Assembly: GCA_025766275.1 (NCBI GenBank)
Contig: JAFKAC010000017.1
Coordinates: forward strand, 558,001-622,000
Reading direction: 5' to 3'
DNA: 64,000 nt
Origin: Lactarius indigo
Lineage: Eukaryota > Basidiomycota > Agaricomycetes > Russulales > Russulaceae
The position numbers were made by a program, and so were the translations under genes. A model generated the notes under the pieces. The model was not told where the DNA came from, made no database searches, and saw nothing but the letters and a program-made list of their open reading frames with translations. Each line of letters opens with the position of its first letter. Position 1 is the stretch's first letter. Shown here piece after piece: positions 1 through 12,309 of this stretch.

Positions 1-1342
1 TGCAGAGGGTTTCGATATCTTGAATAATCGCGGAGCTGTCGGGAAACGTAAATTGGCCGTAGCGTAGAGTGCTAAGCGATGACTGACCAAAGGATGCTCT
101 TCCCGGAGCCCGCTAGGAATGCAGATAATCATCAGGGGTGGATCGGAGACAGGCGAGGAGAACATACGTTTGCCATAAATCCACAAGAGAGAGCCAGCGG
201 ATCTCCATCTCCCAAAAATTCCGCCACAAAAGAACCACTGAGCCGTTCCCCCGTGTTGGATACCGCACGCAAGATTGTGATTTGTCGACGGATCTGGCGG
301 AGTAACCCATCTTCTGAGGCGCTTTCTTACTTGATTCCCTATGAACACATAAGAGACATCACGGACAGAAACGAAACAAACAAACATTTCAAATCTTCAA
401 TGCTGTTTGCCAATTGTTGGACGTCTAATCGATATTCAGAACGAGGGACAGCGAACACGCTGTACGCCGTACGTACCATTTACGACAGTAGTCACCTTGT
501 TGTCGACAATTTGCGTGAGCTTCAGGATCTCTGCTGCCGCCATACGAGCCTCCTCTTGCGTCAACACGTCTAACCGCTTCAGAGCGTCTTCTATCTCCTT
601 CTTTCCAATGAGCTTCTTCAGGTATTTTTCTGGAAATAGGTTAGCCGACAATCATATATCGCCGAGAGCAACGCACTGGCTCGTCCTTGCTTCATCTCCT
701 TCGTTGCAATAGCGAAGACATTCAGCACTTCGACCATTATCTTTACGATTATGTCGGTCATCGCGTCTGTCGGTCGAACTGTAGTATAAGACTCGAGCCG
801 TGTGAAGAAGTTCTCGATGCGCCCGAAAAGGTCAACGAGGTCATCTTGGCTTGCTTCGACATCTTTGGCTGCCTGTGACACACTCGTAAGAATTGCCTTC
901 ACACAGAGCTCAAGGAGGATGCTCACCAAGAGCAGAACGCCAACACCAGCGAAGATGAGTTTTGCGGGTGAGAACACCTGAAAAATTAGAATTAATTCAA
1001 TTAAGGGGGTGGGTATAGATAGGTCACCGTTGACTAAATGGAACTCACGAGTCCAACGCCTTCCCCGAGTGTTGCAGAGAATCCATAGAGGACGTTGATT
1101 GTCGAGTTCAGCCACCGTGACAATCTCTCGTCGGCACTCCTTGATTCATCAAACTCCCTGACCGCGTCCTGGAGGACGGCGAGAATGTCACCAGGAGAGT
1201 TGCAGGCTTGTAGCTGTTCCGCAAGCGGGTGCGCGCGAAGGTCGTTCTTGGTCTTTTTCTCATATGCTTTCAGGGATGCGCCGAAGACGGACCGGAAATT
1301 GGAAGAGCCTGAGGATGTAGGAGTGGGTGGAGCTTGAGACAT
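1..1342 (-). CDS. NLR-A: Goodbye-NACHT STAND protein, 5' part only
   Basis: This is the 5' part of a fungal STAND gene that leaves the window at the left edge. Exons placed by GT/AG sites and by alignment to the sister genes are 1342-1049, 977-927, 872-677, 629-477, 424-386, 338-168, 112-88 and 35-1. Exons 1-4 encode the Goodbye-type N-terminus (SNFRSIF..., then FSPAKLIFAG..., then KYLKKLIGKKEIEDAL). Exon 6 holds the PPDPSTNHN and GTAQWFF signatures that precede a fungal NACHT, and the 25-nt exon 7 carries the P-loop GSGKS. The NACHT core and ankyrins lie outside the window. Its exon 4 is 21 nt longer than in B, C, D and F, a feature shared with NLR-E, so A and E may be closer relatives. No stop or frameshift is seen in the visible part. 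Confidence 0.85.
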
Positions 1343-3445
1343 AGGAAAATGAGCTGGTCGACTGGAGGGAAACAGAAAAGATGTGAAGGTAGAAGTAAAT
1401 AGGTGTATTCATTAGCCTTCGCCTCAGGCGTGAGTCTCCAGATGCATGGAGCACCGCTTGGTGCATATCAGACGCTGACGCCGAGCGGAATCTATTGAAC
1501 TGTACTTGTATACGTATACGCCGCCGTGACTGCTAAGCTTGGACTGCGGAACTTTGCCGGTCATAGCGACGCCCATAATGGGGGCCCGATTTACAGACAC
1601 AGCCGACCTCCACCATGCGGGGTTCATAACGTTCATAGTTAAATATGAAATTTGGTATCTCACAAATATGCGTGAGAAAAGGCTAGGCATGGTTATCAAT
1701 CACCCTTTCAGACTCAGCCTGTCTACGAACAGGGCCTCCCATTTTGGATGTCGCTGTAATGCCAACTGTATCCTACATATTTTAAGCTTGAGGTATCACA
1801 AGTGGTGGTAAGGGTGCATCAGCATCCCGAATCGCGTTTGCGCCGGTGGCCGAACGAAAGTTCTGACCTTCCTAACTAGGAAGCGATTCACCTTGTGGCA
1901 CCGTGTAGACGCTTGTCGAGGAACCCTATTTCAAACCGGGACAGAATAGACGACCAAGTAGATTCAGAGAAGATGGAGATCTTTTTTTTTTTGTATATCC
2001 GGGACAGTTACTAGATCCGTCGTCTACTGGCAAGTCTACTGGAGACATTTGGCGTAATTTGAGGACTCACCTGCAGGCAGAAGTTATTGTACGTGTACAA
2101 ATGTGCACCTCCCAGGGGAAACACAGGTTTGGGTCAGTAAGTAGGTAAGTTCCGATCATAAATAAGACAGCCGTAACACGTTGCAAATAAATGAGTCAAC
2201 GAGACCTTGAATCAAACCCACTGCAGGCCGCCACGAGGCAAGTCTGGGATTGTGGTCCAAGGAACGAGTTAACGGTTGCACGTTGCACGTCCGGGCCAGC
2301 GCCCATCTCCTCAAGCGTCCGCACCAACTCCAGTGCTCGCACAGCTTTGCACAGCATCAACAATCCAACTTGTGGAGCCCGCCAGCGTTCACGATATGGT
2401 CCGTACCGCCAGTACCCGTAGTGCCCCGCTTAGTAGTGCAAGTGATATATTAAAGTCTCTCACTTTCGATGCCAGATTCCTGGCCTTCCTCGTCTTCGCT
2501 TTTGGCTCCGGAACTTCAGCACACAACTGTGCTTTTGGCGACGAACAAGCATCTTCAAGTTCGGCCTCAGCCCGCACACTTGTTTCTGATTCCCTCAACT
2601 TCACATGCCGCACCCCGAACCTACACTCACGGCACTTGCGTCCTTGTACACTGACGACTCAAATGTTACTGGGCGCATGTCTAGACTCCTTATGCTACTG
2701 TTCGTGTCTCTCGCCCCCCCTTGAGTGACTCGGGCAGCCCGATATCTCCCTCACCCGAAATAATGCCCGGTCTCATCCCATTGTCAACAAACTGCCAGTC
2801 TTGACTCCCGACTCCCGCATCCCCGGACTCCGGGTCAGTTCTCGACACCCACCTCCGCCACTTTCACCGTGCTACACTCACTGGCATCTCCGAGGTTTCC
2901 CCTCCTTTCTCCAGTCGCAATACGACTACAACTCACCCACCGACCTATCACCAAATTCCTCGGCGAGCACGCCCGATCCCCCTCCCATCTCCATCAACGA
3001 TCATCGTGACTTTGAGTCCGATTGTCTGGTTTTAGTGTCACTCACTTCACGCTCAATCTCATCACCGCTTCCGAGTCGGTCCTGGTCAAGGTAACTCTAG
3101 TTTCGGCATTCTTTGACGTCTCAGCGACCATTCCATCCATGCGCATAATATCCAGAGCGAAGAGTGAACAACTCAGTAAGAGTCGGAGGCAGGATTGAAA
3201 AGTCATTTCCCGAGACATGCAGCATATTCCCGCAGTAGCTCCGGCAAGGGTAGGTGATGAAATGCACGTTCAGAGCCGTACTAGGTCTATGTAGCTTTGA
3301 ATGTTGCCCGTCAATGTTACTCTTAAAACAGAGATTTAGCATAAAAAAACGTCGGTTCAAAGACCAGACTTCGACATTCATCACGTTACCCTCAGTTCAG
3401 TAATTGATGACCTAAGCAGGGCACGGCGGTCGCAGTTTCCCACGA
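1343..3445. other. Intergenic region, no recognised gene
   Basis: This 2.1-kb stretch separates NLR-A (leftward) from RRP6 (rightward), so it should hold both promoters. Several ORFs of 60-150 codons overlap one another on both strands between about 2.2 and 3.1 kb. They have biased, serine- and proline-rich composition and no recognisable domain, and I do not call them genes. Unlike other intergenic segments here, I saw no ankyrin-tail or kinase relic in it. Confidence 0.5.
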
Positions 3446-3490
3446 ATGGGTGATCAATTTGCGGTTGCGTCACGCGCCATTGGACTAGCA

Positions 3491-6316
3491 ATGGACTCTT
3501 CCCAAACTCCTTTGACGAGTTCAGAATTTGATAGCTATTATGCGCAGCTACAAGCCTTGGCTTTCAAGGCGACCAAAAGTGCTGCGTCACTCCCCGCCGA
3601 CTTGCCCTTCCACCGCTCTGTCGATTCGGACCTTGCGAGAGACCTAGAAGCTTGCTCGAACAAAGTCTTATCCATCACAAACGCGCTTCTCAACCTGGTG
3701 TCCACTGTCGGGAGCTCCAAGAACGCTAAAGGAAAGGGCAAAGCCCGTCTGCAGGACGAGGACGATTTCCTTGATCGTTTCGGGTCGTTGGTCGTTGAGC
3801 CGATGGATCAGCTGTTCGAACGCGCGGTATGTCGTATCCTGCGCCCTCGCGTTTCTCTCTCATCTTATGCAGGACATCGCCCTCGACCAATTCTCCGGTC
3901 GGTCCAAAGCCCCCGCCATTGCCATCAACCCCCCAGAGCCTAAAAAGAAGGCGGTTTCAAAAGGCCGCCAGGAGCCTGTTATACAGCATGCTCCACATCT
4001 CCCGAAGCCGCAACTCAAGTTCAAGCGGAAGGTCGACAACACCAACGGGATCATACGGTCCCCCACTTTGCGACATAAGTTCAACGCGCGCGTGCCGTTA
4101 GGCTATACCCTTGATCCAGAAAGCAACGGGGAGAATCTGAATGAAGCGTTGTGCGTTTTTGTTAACCACCATCGGAGATCTATACTGATGAGAAAACCAG
4201 ACCTCCACACCCCTACCGCTACGAAATCACCAATCTTTCCTATCCCGCCTTCATGTTCCAATCCCAAGCTCCAATCCCTTTTAAACCGTTCGAGGAAACC
4301 CCGCTCACATGGGTGTCAACGCGGGCACAGCTCACCACACTCATCGACAAGCTTCGAGACAGCAGGGAAATTGCGATTGATCTGGAGTATCATAGTTATC
4401 GCACATACAGTGGCTTTGTATGTCTCATGCAGATTAGTTCGCGCGACGAGGACTGGATAGTCGACCCATTTGAGCTGCGCGACGAGCTGGAAGACTTAAA
4501 CGAGGTTTTCACCGACCCTAGCATTGTCAAGGTACGTCCAATTTTTACTGACATCGGAACCCGGGCTCAATGATAGCAGGTCCTACACGGCGCCGATAGT
4601 GACGTCGTTTGGCTTCAACAAGACTTCAATTTGTATCTGGTAAACATGTTCGACACGTTCCACGCCTCGAAAGTCCTTGACTTTCCTCGGCACGGACTCG
4701 CGGCGTTACTGGAGATGTACTGCGATTTCTCACCAGACAAGCGATACCAACTCGCAGATTGGCGCATCCGGTGACTTTTCCTGATCCGATTGCGCCGCCA
4801 CTTTCTTCTGACGCCGTCACTTAGACCTTTACCAGACGAGATGCTGAAATATGCGCGCGCCGACACGCATTTTCTTCTCTACGTATACGACAACTTGCGA
4901 AACGCTCTCCTCGACCGCGCTGTCTCGCGTGGTGCCTCCCCTACGAGCCGTGCCGGTTCTCCCACGGCACCAGACGCGTTCGTTCGAGATGTGCTGTCGC
5001 GCTCTGCGGAGACCGCGCTTCGGGTTTACTCTCCCGATCCATATGACGCGGAGGGCGGGACGGGGTTCAACGGGTGGGATACGCTAGCGCGCCGGTGGAA
5101 CAAGCCGACCCTCGGCGTGGACGGCGCGCCGTCCGTCCAACGGGAGGTCTTCCGCGCAGTGCACGTGTGGCGGGACCGGGTCGCGCGCGAGGAGGACGAG
5201 AGCACTGGGTAAGTGCCCTTTGTTTCGTTCCTCGTGCAGTGATTGACGACGTTCTAGATACGTGCTCTCAAACCGGTTTGTGTTCAAGCTGGTGGAGCAG
5301 CCGCCTGCGGATATGGCCGCGCTCCTGCATGCGTTTCCATCTACACCACCCGTGGTGAGGAGACGTGCGAAGGAGTTGCTCGACGTGATTCGCGGCGCTG
5401 TAAGGAAAGGGCTGAGCGGTCCTGCGGCGCCAAGTGAACCCACTCCGGTCGTGCCATCTGAGGTAACGCCGGAACCAAGAAAGGACATTGATGTTTCTTC
5501 AGAACACCCGACCCCAGCCCCCGCGTCATCTTCCTTGTGGTCTCATAGCAAACCTCTTCCAACCAGTACGACATCATCACTTTTCGGTACCGTAGCTGTG
5601 TCACCCTGTCTTCCGTCCGTCTATTCAACTCCTCGGAGTTCGCTGTTTGGCGTCCCACCAACTTCCGCCGTGCCTAAAACCAAAATCATCGGCCGATTCC
5701 AAGATGTGGTTAACAGGATACACAGCACTCTGGTCATTGCACCTACCGTGCCCAAGGTATGAGGTTCGTATATTTTCATTGGATTATCTCATTCTTGCCG
5801 CAGGCGCCTCAAGAGGTGACTACGGTAACGACAACTGAGACCGTAACGACATCCGCCCCCGACATTCCCATCGATGGAGCAACCGCTGAGATTCCGTTCG
5901 TCCCAGCAGCTCTGAGACAGACGGCCAAGCCCGAAATCATCGACGACGCAATCGTAGTCGTCGGACAGCGCCAAAAGAAGCGCAAGCGTACGAAGAAGGC
6001 AGGAACCACCAACGATGACGACACAGAGGGGTCGACCCCTGTCCCGGCGGCGAAGACGGAAGAGGTGGTACCGTTCGACTTTGCGAGCGCACCGAATATC
6101 CTGGACGAAGGTGAGCGGAGCGAGCAAGAGGACGGGAGAGCCGTGATGAGGAAGCGACAGAAGAAGGCCTTGTTAGGTGCGATTGGCACTTGCCCTGTAA
6201 CTCTATCCGGAACTGATTTCGGTGTCGCCGTTTCAGAACGCGGGGACTTCCCAGCGGCGCCGAAAGACCGGAGGGAGGTTAAAAGCGGAAATGTATCGCA
6301 TACTTTCCGACCCTGA
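3491..6316 (+). CDS. RRP6: RRP6-type exosome 3'-5' exoribonuclease (EXOSC10 family)
   Basis: Nuclear exosome nuclease that trims and degrades RNA 3' ends. Exons: 3491-3826, 3873-4150, 4201-4531, 4580-4770, 4825-5208, 5258-5756 and 5804-6316. They total 2532 nt in frame, or 843 aa. Residues 1 to about 90 resemble the N-terminal PMC2NT region. The DEDD-Y exonuclease follows: motif [10 protein letters not shown] (D265, E267), motif II HGADSD (D321), and motif III YARADT (Y388, D392). An HRDC-like segment follows at about 465-560. The lysine-rich tail carries QKKRKR and ends in a [13 protein letters not shown] terminus. I prefer ATG 3491 for its purine at -3; an in-frame ATG at 3446 would add 15 residues. 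All catalytic residues are present, so this is the intact member and the apparent source of four truncated copies in the window. Its 3' end converges on NLR-B. Confidence 0.9.
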
Positions 6317-7215
6317 CGCGTGGTCTTGGTAAAAACGGAAGCCTTTTGCTGTTGTCGTATGCATGGAAATTTGTCCCGCACTTTGCACATGACCATCTTG
6401 GGGGGGACTTGGCTTGCAGAGAGTCATTAAATCGCACACCCTCAACATTTCATGGTGGTATAGTGGTGCGGCATGAGTGCGGGAACACGTGAGCCGATAT
6501 GTTGTCAGCGTGCGACCGAAGAGCGAATCTCCCAAATATGTGCTCGTGAGATTGGCACTCTGCACCATTCTGGTAAAGGCAGGCAAGCCGGAGGACAAAA
6601 TGGCACACGTCAAGAAATCCATTCATTGCTGTGGAATCCTCTCCGAACAAGCGATATATGATTGAGGACCATAATTGTCAAAGAAGCTGGCCCGGGATCA
6701 GCAGGATTTCCCAGGCTGTTCTAGGCAGCAAGTACTGTATGCGCGACAGCTGATAGTTCTTACACTGTTATCATGGCTCTGCATGCCGCTAGCCGAATTA
6801 TATCCATGGAAAATCACGAAACCAACAGACTGAAACAGTTGATGAGCACCTGATAAGTCCAGACTCGTAGTCGTTGAACAGGAATGAGCGTGAGAGACTT
6901 GAGAATCCCTATCAAAGGAGCAGGAGGTACATATCTAGGAGACCGTTTTTTTTTTTGAAGGAACCGTATTTTCTAGGAGCAGTATAACAAAATGAGTTCG
7001 AGGTTCTTCGCCATAGGTACCAGTACAATCTACGACATCGAAATATCTAGCTTATCACTAGTACAGTGTACATTGAAGAGTATGGCACCGCGAGCTGTCA
7101 CGGTCAATACAAGCACGGCGTAGCGAGTTTACGCAACACAAACGAAGTAGAGACAAGGGGAAAAAAAGAATGCGCACTGCATCGTAGTTTCACCATAATT
7201 AGCAAACTCGGGGCA
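6317..7215. other. Convergent 3'-flank block between RRP6 and NLR-B
   Basis: The 3' ends of RRP6 (+) and NLR-B (-) face each other here. The block includes a T-run near 6945-6955 and recurs with point changes and small indels at 13867-14763, 34887-35780 and 57828-58725, always between an RRP6 copy and an NLR. No coding region is supported. It should contain both 3' UTRs. Confidence 0.6.
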
Positions 7216-10200
7216 CTAAATTTGCGCTCTCCCAGAACGAAATTCAGAAAGTATCCGCGCGATCTCGCTCTTTCCCTGCTGCAACGCTACCTGCAACGGA
7301 GTCTCCCCAACATTGTTCTTAGCATCTACATCCGCACCATGCTCCAGTAATAATTGCACAATACGGAAGTGATCACCTTTCGTGGCATCACGATTGGCAC
7401 CATATATTGCGTCGTGTAGAGGAGTCCGACCGGAATTGTCCCGGCAATGAACATCCGGATTGTGCTCAAGTAGCACCCGAACGATGTCGATTTTCCCATG
7501 AAATGCTGCCAAAGTTAGTGAACTCTTGTGGTGATCGTCCTGCAAATCCACATCCGCGCCATGGTCGAGTAGGCATTCAACAACATCAAAATGTCCCTCC
7601 ATAGACGCCCATTGCAATGGCGAGCCGTTCACATTGTCTCGAACATCGACACTCACACCATGCTGAAGGAGTAAGCGTACAATCTGGAGATGACCCGCAA
7701 ACGATGCAGAGTGTAACGCAGTTCCACGTTGACCACCTAGAGCACTTGCGTACTGCGGATATTTGACAATAAGGTGTTCGACTAGTTCATGGAATCCACA
7801 CAGCGCGGCGTAATACAATGATCTTGCTCCGGGTTCCGGATCTGCCATATCTGGAGGAGTGTAGCCAGTATCGGGATCATGCAACCGGACCCACGCTTCG
7901 AAGTAGGGCTGATCTGGATCAAAGAGTCGTTGCATCCCATCGCGGATCCGTGACGCGACATTCTCGACCTGCGCATGAGCTACCCAGTGTTCAGCGGCAT
8001 ATAGTGCCAGAGGTGCACTACCGGCGCTATTTGTGACATCGGGATCCCGGAGTAAAACGCTGAGAGAAGCCTGAGCGAGCACCGTGTGCGCATCTTCGAG
8101 AGAGATATGGTACTGCGAGATCTCTCCCGTCGACGTCGCAAGCCGATCCGACATCAAAAACTCCTTCACCGAAAAGTGCGAAAATTGAACAACCGGGGAT
8201 CCGTCGCCAGGGACGAGGGCGATTAAACTTGAGCATGTTGAAAGTACTGCTTGCTCGTGATCTTCCCACCGCCAGTTCGAGTTCAGTTTAGGGATCCCAC
8301 CCTTCGCCACATTGAAGTCGAACGCGAGTAGTTCCGCGAGCTCGGCGACGGAAAGGGGTCGGACTGCCACCGTCAGGCATTGAAGCATCCGATACGCGTG
8401 CACTTGATTCGCCTTCTTGATTTCCATCATCACCCGCTCGTACGTCTCGTCGAGAGATTCCGGAAGCTCATTTAGAGTACGCCGCACACTTTGCGGAAGA
8501 CATTGTCGCAATGTTTCCAGTTGACAAAACACCCATCGGAACCTAGTTGAGCTCATGAGCTGTCGTCACGACGTTACAACGATCGATCCACTTACATTCC
8601 GTCTGCCTTCTCTGACAGCGCCTCAACAACCATCTTCTTGTCCCCCTCTCGCCACTTCTTCATCATCGTCTCAGAATCAGAGTATACGACCGAGTGGACG
8701 TAATCGACGATATCCTTTTTCTGTCCACTTTGATCGTGGAGAGACACGCTGTGAAGTGCCAAAGGACCAAGAGTGGCCCGAATATCGAACTCGGGGCGGC
8801 TGGTGACGCATATATGAAGATGAGGTAGACCAAGATTGACCAGGTCCTTGACCAGCGCAACGACTTGTTCGCGTGGCGACGGGATCCCGGATGAGTTCGG
8901 ACACTCGTCGAGCGCGTCCAAGATAATGTAAATTGGTCGTTGGTCGTCAATTGTGAGCATGTCCCTCAGGCACTGTATCATCACACCAACCCTGGGCTTC
9001 TTTTCGCCATTATCATGCGCCAAATAAAGACGAGAGAGGATGTCGCGACGACGATCAGACTGAGCGGAGAGCTGGATGAGAAGAGAAGGGAGAAGGTTTC
9101 GGATGTGTTGCTTGTCGAGATCCCTGAAATCGAAGTAAAAGTACGCCATTGACGCCGATCCCGCCTCGCTTAGAGCTACGATGTCTTGTACGATTGCGGA
9201 ACTGGATGGTAAGGTCAGCTTATCGAGGTGTAGAGTGACGAGTGATCACGAACCAAAGGATGGTCTTCCCCGAGCCCGCTAGAATATGGACGGTGATCAG
9301 GGGTCGCTTGGTGTAGAATCGGGAGAACATACGTTTGCCATAGATCCACAACAGAGACCCATCCGACTTCCATTCGCCGAACATACTGCCTCGGAAGAAC
9401 CACTGAGCAGTTCCCCCGTGATGAAGATCGCATGCGATGTTGTGATTTGTTGAAGGATCCGGGGGAACTACCCACTCTCTGAGGCTCTTTCTCGATTCAT
9501 TCCCTGCGAATGCGTTAAAGGTGCCATGGCTGAACGATGGAGTGATCACAAACATTTCATGTCGTCTACGCTGCTCGCCAATTGCTGGACCGCTTGCTTG
9601 GTTTCCTTTCCGTCTAACCAATGCATGCGCGTTCAACACGAGGTTCCATGAGTAGCTAACACGCGGACGTACCATTTGTGATAATCTGCGCGAGCCTTAG
9701 GATCTCCGCTGCAGCCATCAGAGCCTCCTCTTGCGTCAACCTGTCCAATCGCTTCAGAGCGTCTTCCATCTCCTTCTTTCCGACGAGCTTCTTCAGATAT
9801 TTTTCTGAGCACAGATTCAGTTAGCGAACGACATATATATCGCGGAAAGCGACGGACTCGCTCGACTCTGCTTCATCTCCTTCGTCGCGATCGCAAAGAT
9901 GTTCAACACTTCGATCATTATCTTTATGATCATGTCCGTCATTAGGTCTGTCGGTCGCACTGAGGTATAGGACTCGAGACGCTTGAAGAAGTTCTCGATA
10001 CGCTCGAAGAGATCGGCGAGGGCATCTTGACCAGCTTCAACATCTTTGGCCGCCTGCGACAAACTTCATTGTAAGAATCGAGCGACAAATGGGGATGCTC
10101 ACTAAGAGGAGGACCCCAGCACCAGCGAAGATGACTTTTGCGGGAGAGAATACCTACAAAATTAGTATCAAGGGGGTGGATGTAGACAAGTAGACTGAAT

Positions 10201-10497
10201 GAGACTCACGAGTCCAACACCTTCTCCAAGTGTTGCGGAGAAAGCGTAGAGGACATCGATAGTCGGGTTCAGCCACCGTAATAATCTCTCGTCGGCGCTC
10301 CTTGATTGATCAAGTTCCTTGACTCTGTCTTGAAGGATGACAAGGATGTCAGCGGGAGAGGTGCAGGCTTGTAGTTGTGCCGCGAGAGGATGTGCGAGAA
10401 GGTCTTTCTTGGTCTTTTTCTCATACGCTTTGAGGGCAGCATTGAAGATGGACTGGAAATTGGAAGAGGAGGTGGATGTGGATGGAGCTTGAGACAT
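7216..10497 (-). CDS. NLR-B: Goodbye-NACHT-ankyrin STAND protein, intact
   Basis: Nine exons: 10497-10210, 10153-10103, 10053-9858, 9804-9673, 9592-9554, 9503-9333, 9278-9254, 9201-8596 and 8542-7216. They sum to 2835 nt in one frame, or 944 aa. Residues 1 to about 222 are a Goodbye-type N-terminus that includes a hydrophobic stretch, FSPAKVIFAGAGVLLL (98-113). The NACHT ATPase has Walker A GKPGSGKTIL at 291-300, assembled across two introns, Walker B IILDALDEC near 393-401, and CVTSRPE further on. The typical LPESLDETYERV element opens the last exon. About six ankyrin repeats occupy about 735-940. By family this is an NTP-driven oligomerising cytosolic sensor; its ligand is unknown. An upstream in-frame ATG (10539) would add 14 residues, but MSQAPSTS is the start shared by sister genes. 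Confidence 0.9.
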
Positions 10498-10979
10498 AGG
10501 AAGAGTAGTACAGATGAGCTGATCGGCAATGAGGGACACTAGAAGACAATCAGGGCGGAGGGAAACAAGTGGGAAAGGAAGTATTCGCAGGTGGCTGGAA
10601 CAGCACTGCCTTGCGCCTCGCCTGGGTGAAAAATTACACGAATGGCGGATGAGATCGATGACTCGGACAGGTACTTTTCTTCGTCTACATCTATCTACAC
10701 ATAACTCATTCTACACTGGTAGTGGCAATTCCGGGAACGTGACAAATTGCAGGGCAGCGTCGCGGAGGGCCGTTATCGATCATATATCATACATTAATCA
10801 TGGTTCGTGCTGACCCCAGCGGGAAAAGGTAGAAGACTTTGGAGAGAAGTAGAATATACAGCCAAACTACATGAACCGTGTCGCGCAGTCAATTGCCTGG
10901 GTCAACACTTCATTACAGCAACGCTCTCCCGGCAATAGTCACCGTATTCGCCCAACTTCGTCGTGTTCATCCCCAGCGA

Positions 10980-11172
10980 CACTCCAATCTAGTCCTTCAA
11001 ATCCCTTCCTTGTCCTCTCCATCTATGTCCGTGCTATCCTCTATCAAGATACATATGACCTCGAGCTTGAATGGCATCACGAGGCGCTGCAATGGAGTCT
11101 GGTCTGAATTAGGACTATTGCGTGCGTTCGGATTTGCACCATGCTCTAGTGATAATCGAACTAATTTGCTTC
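10980..11172 (-). pseudogene. Ankyrin-tail relic 1
   Basis: The minus strand shows ankyrin-like text (LEHGANPNARN, then KLEVICILIEDSTDID) with no NACHT or start attached. It looks like the 3' end of a lost ankyrin gene, distinct in sequence from the last repeats of NLR-A to F. The same relic recurs at about 21.2, 39.6 and 62.3 kb, and in worse shape near 45.2 kb, each time just left of a kinase-like relic. It therefore moved as part of the duplicated block. Confidence 0.5.
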
Positions 11173-11189
11173 AAGTTGGAGATTATCGG

Positions 11190-11735
11190 GGAGATCCCTG
11201 GCGACCCGTGGAACGACGTTCTGCGCTTTCTCAACACCACAAAGTGCGGCGACAGCGCCGTCCTCTGCATTGGGCGCCTCTCTGACTGTGACCACCCGTT
11301 GCGAATGTGGTCAACCACACCCGACGTGACTTCAGCTGGTTCCCCCTATCTGCACCTCCCTCACCCCACCGTACCAGAGCCTGTTCTTTCTGTACGAGCA
11401 TAAGATCGCGGATTGTGCCTAGGGCCCCCGGAAAGGCGTTATGATGGACATAGGCCGTCGAGCTTTGCCGACTTCGATCACACCAGCTGCCTGTGCGCTG
11501 TTCCGCGTCAACACCCTGGGGCGCTGGAGCTCCCGCACAAAATAGAGTCGGCCCAGGCTTCTGCCAGGACGTCGTATGCGATTGCGGGACCACGTTCCAG
11601 ATGTTCGTTGAGGCGAGTTTCTGGTCGCAGCGGGCCCAGTTCATGGCTATTCTCTGGCTCAGAGCCGATTCTGGAACTGGGTATAGTTCGTGATATAGCT
11701 ACTCTTGCTTGTTATGGCGACGACGAGGGGCGAAC
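11190..11735 (+). pseudogene. Kinase-like relic 1
   Basis: A degraded copy of the kinase-like gene at 43063-44138. Matching pieces are the segment around GDPWN, the LSDCDHP segment, the stretch after LEGLCFLHEHKIA, a VYDCGATFQ-like segment and the last exon (LRSLVVAMK-like). Frames change several times and the 5' exons are missing, replaced by the ankyrin-tail relic on the other strand. It is not expected to make protein. Confidence 0.6.
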
Positions 11736-12309
11736 AAGTGATAATATTATACATAGCGCATAATAAACAGTCTGTGATTGATAATCAGATCTGCTTAAAA
11801 AGTTGGATCCGCAGGGCTGTGAGCAGCAAGTGCGACAGGTATTGCACTGTTAATTTGGAAGCGGTTGCGTGGTGGTTCGCCCAGGGTGTGATTTTTGTCG
11901 AGCCCGACGCGGCCTCGCCGAGACGGCCGGCGTGGCCGCCACGGTTCGGTTGCTCCCAGCGCCCACATACACAACACGTGCCGCGTTCGTCCTGTCGTGC
12001 TGCCGTCTGTCCCAAGGACTGCCCATCGGTTCAAGGAACCTTCGTACTTTTAGTTCGCCCACCCTAATTACTGACGGATTGATGATGGGCCCCATGCCGG
12101 TGTTTTCCGACCTTCATTAGCTCGTTCCGAGAGCCCCACCCACCCATCGTGACCTCGCCTCCGAAATGCAAATTCCTCGCCCCCGACACTTCGTGCCTCC
12201 GCCCTCTTTTCTGTGCAGTCCGCCAGCTCTTTGTTTCCATTTACCAAGTGCCTTTCCCCTCTCCACCTGGCGCCACACTGAACCTATGATGAAGAGCAAG
12301 GCAGTGACT
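11736..12309. other. Block between kinase relic and RRP6 pseudogene, no gene
   Basis: No coding region is supported. The stretch recurs at 21.97-22.37 kb plus 32.55-32.73 kb (now split by the chromovirus) and at 40.4-40.95 kb. It contains the sequence CGAGAGCCCC at 12134-12143, which is the unoccupied counterpart of the chromovirus target site. Confidence 0.5.

Noticed and set aside
2191..2728. Overlapping plus-strand ORFs of 76-150 codons
   Set aside because: Low-complexity, mutually overlapping, no introns or domains, and no counterpart in other units.
6190..6245. Possible extra intron in the last RRP6 exon (GTAACT to TTTCAG)
   Set aside because: Removing these 40 nt shifts the frame away from the KSGNVSHTF terminus typical of RRP6 proteins.
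6455..6540. tRNA-like stretch (TGGTATAGTGG followed by a weak B-box-like GCGAATC)
   Set aside because: The A-box match is exact, but the spacing is too long, the B-box is imperfect, and no cloverleaf can be drawn. It is part of the repeated 3'-flank block.
7407..7604. Antisense ORF over the ankyrin exon, repeated in other NLR copies (14952, 35969, 58914)
   Set aside because: It recurs only because the NLR exon recurs. Its sequence is the reverse shadow of ankyrin codons and has no features of its own.
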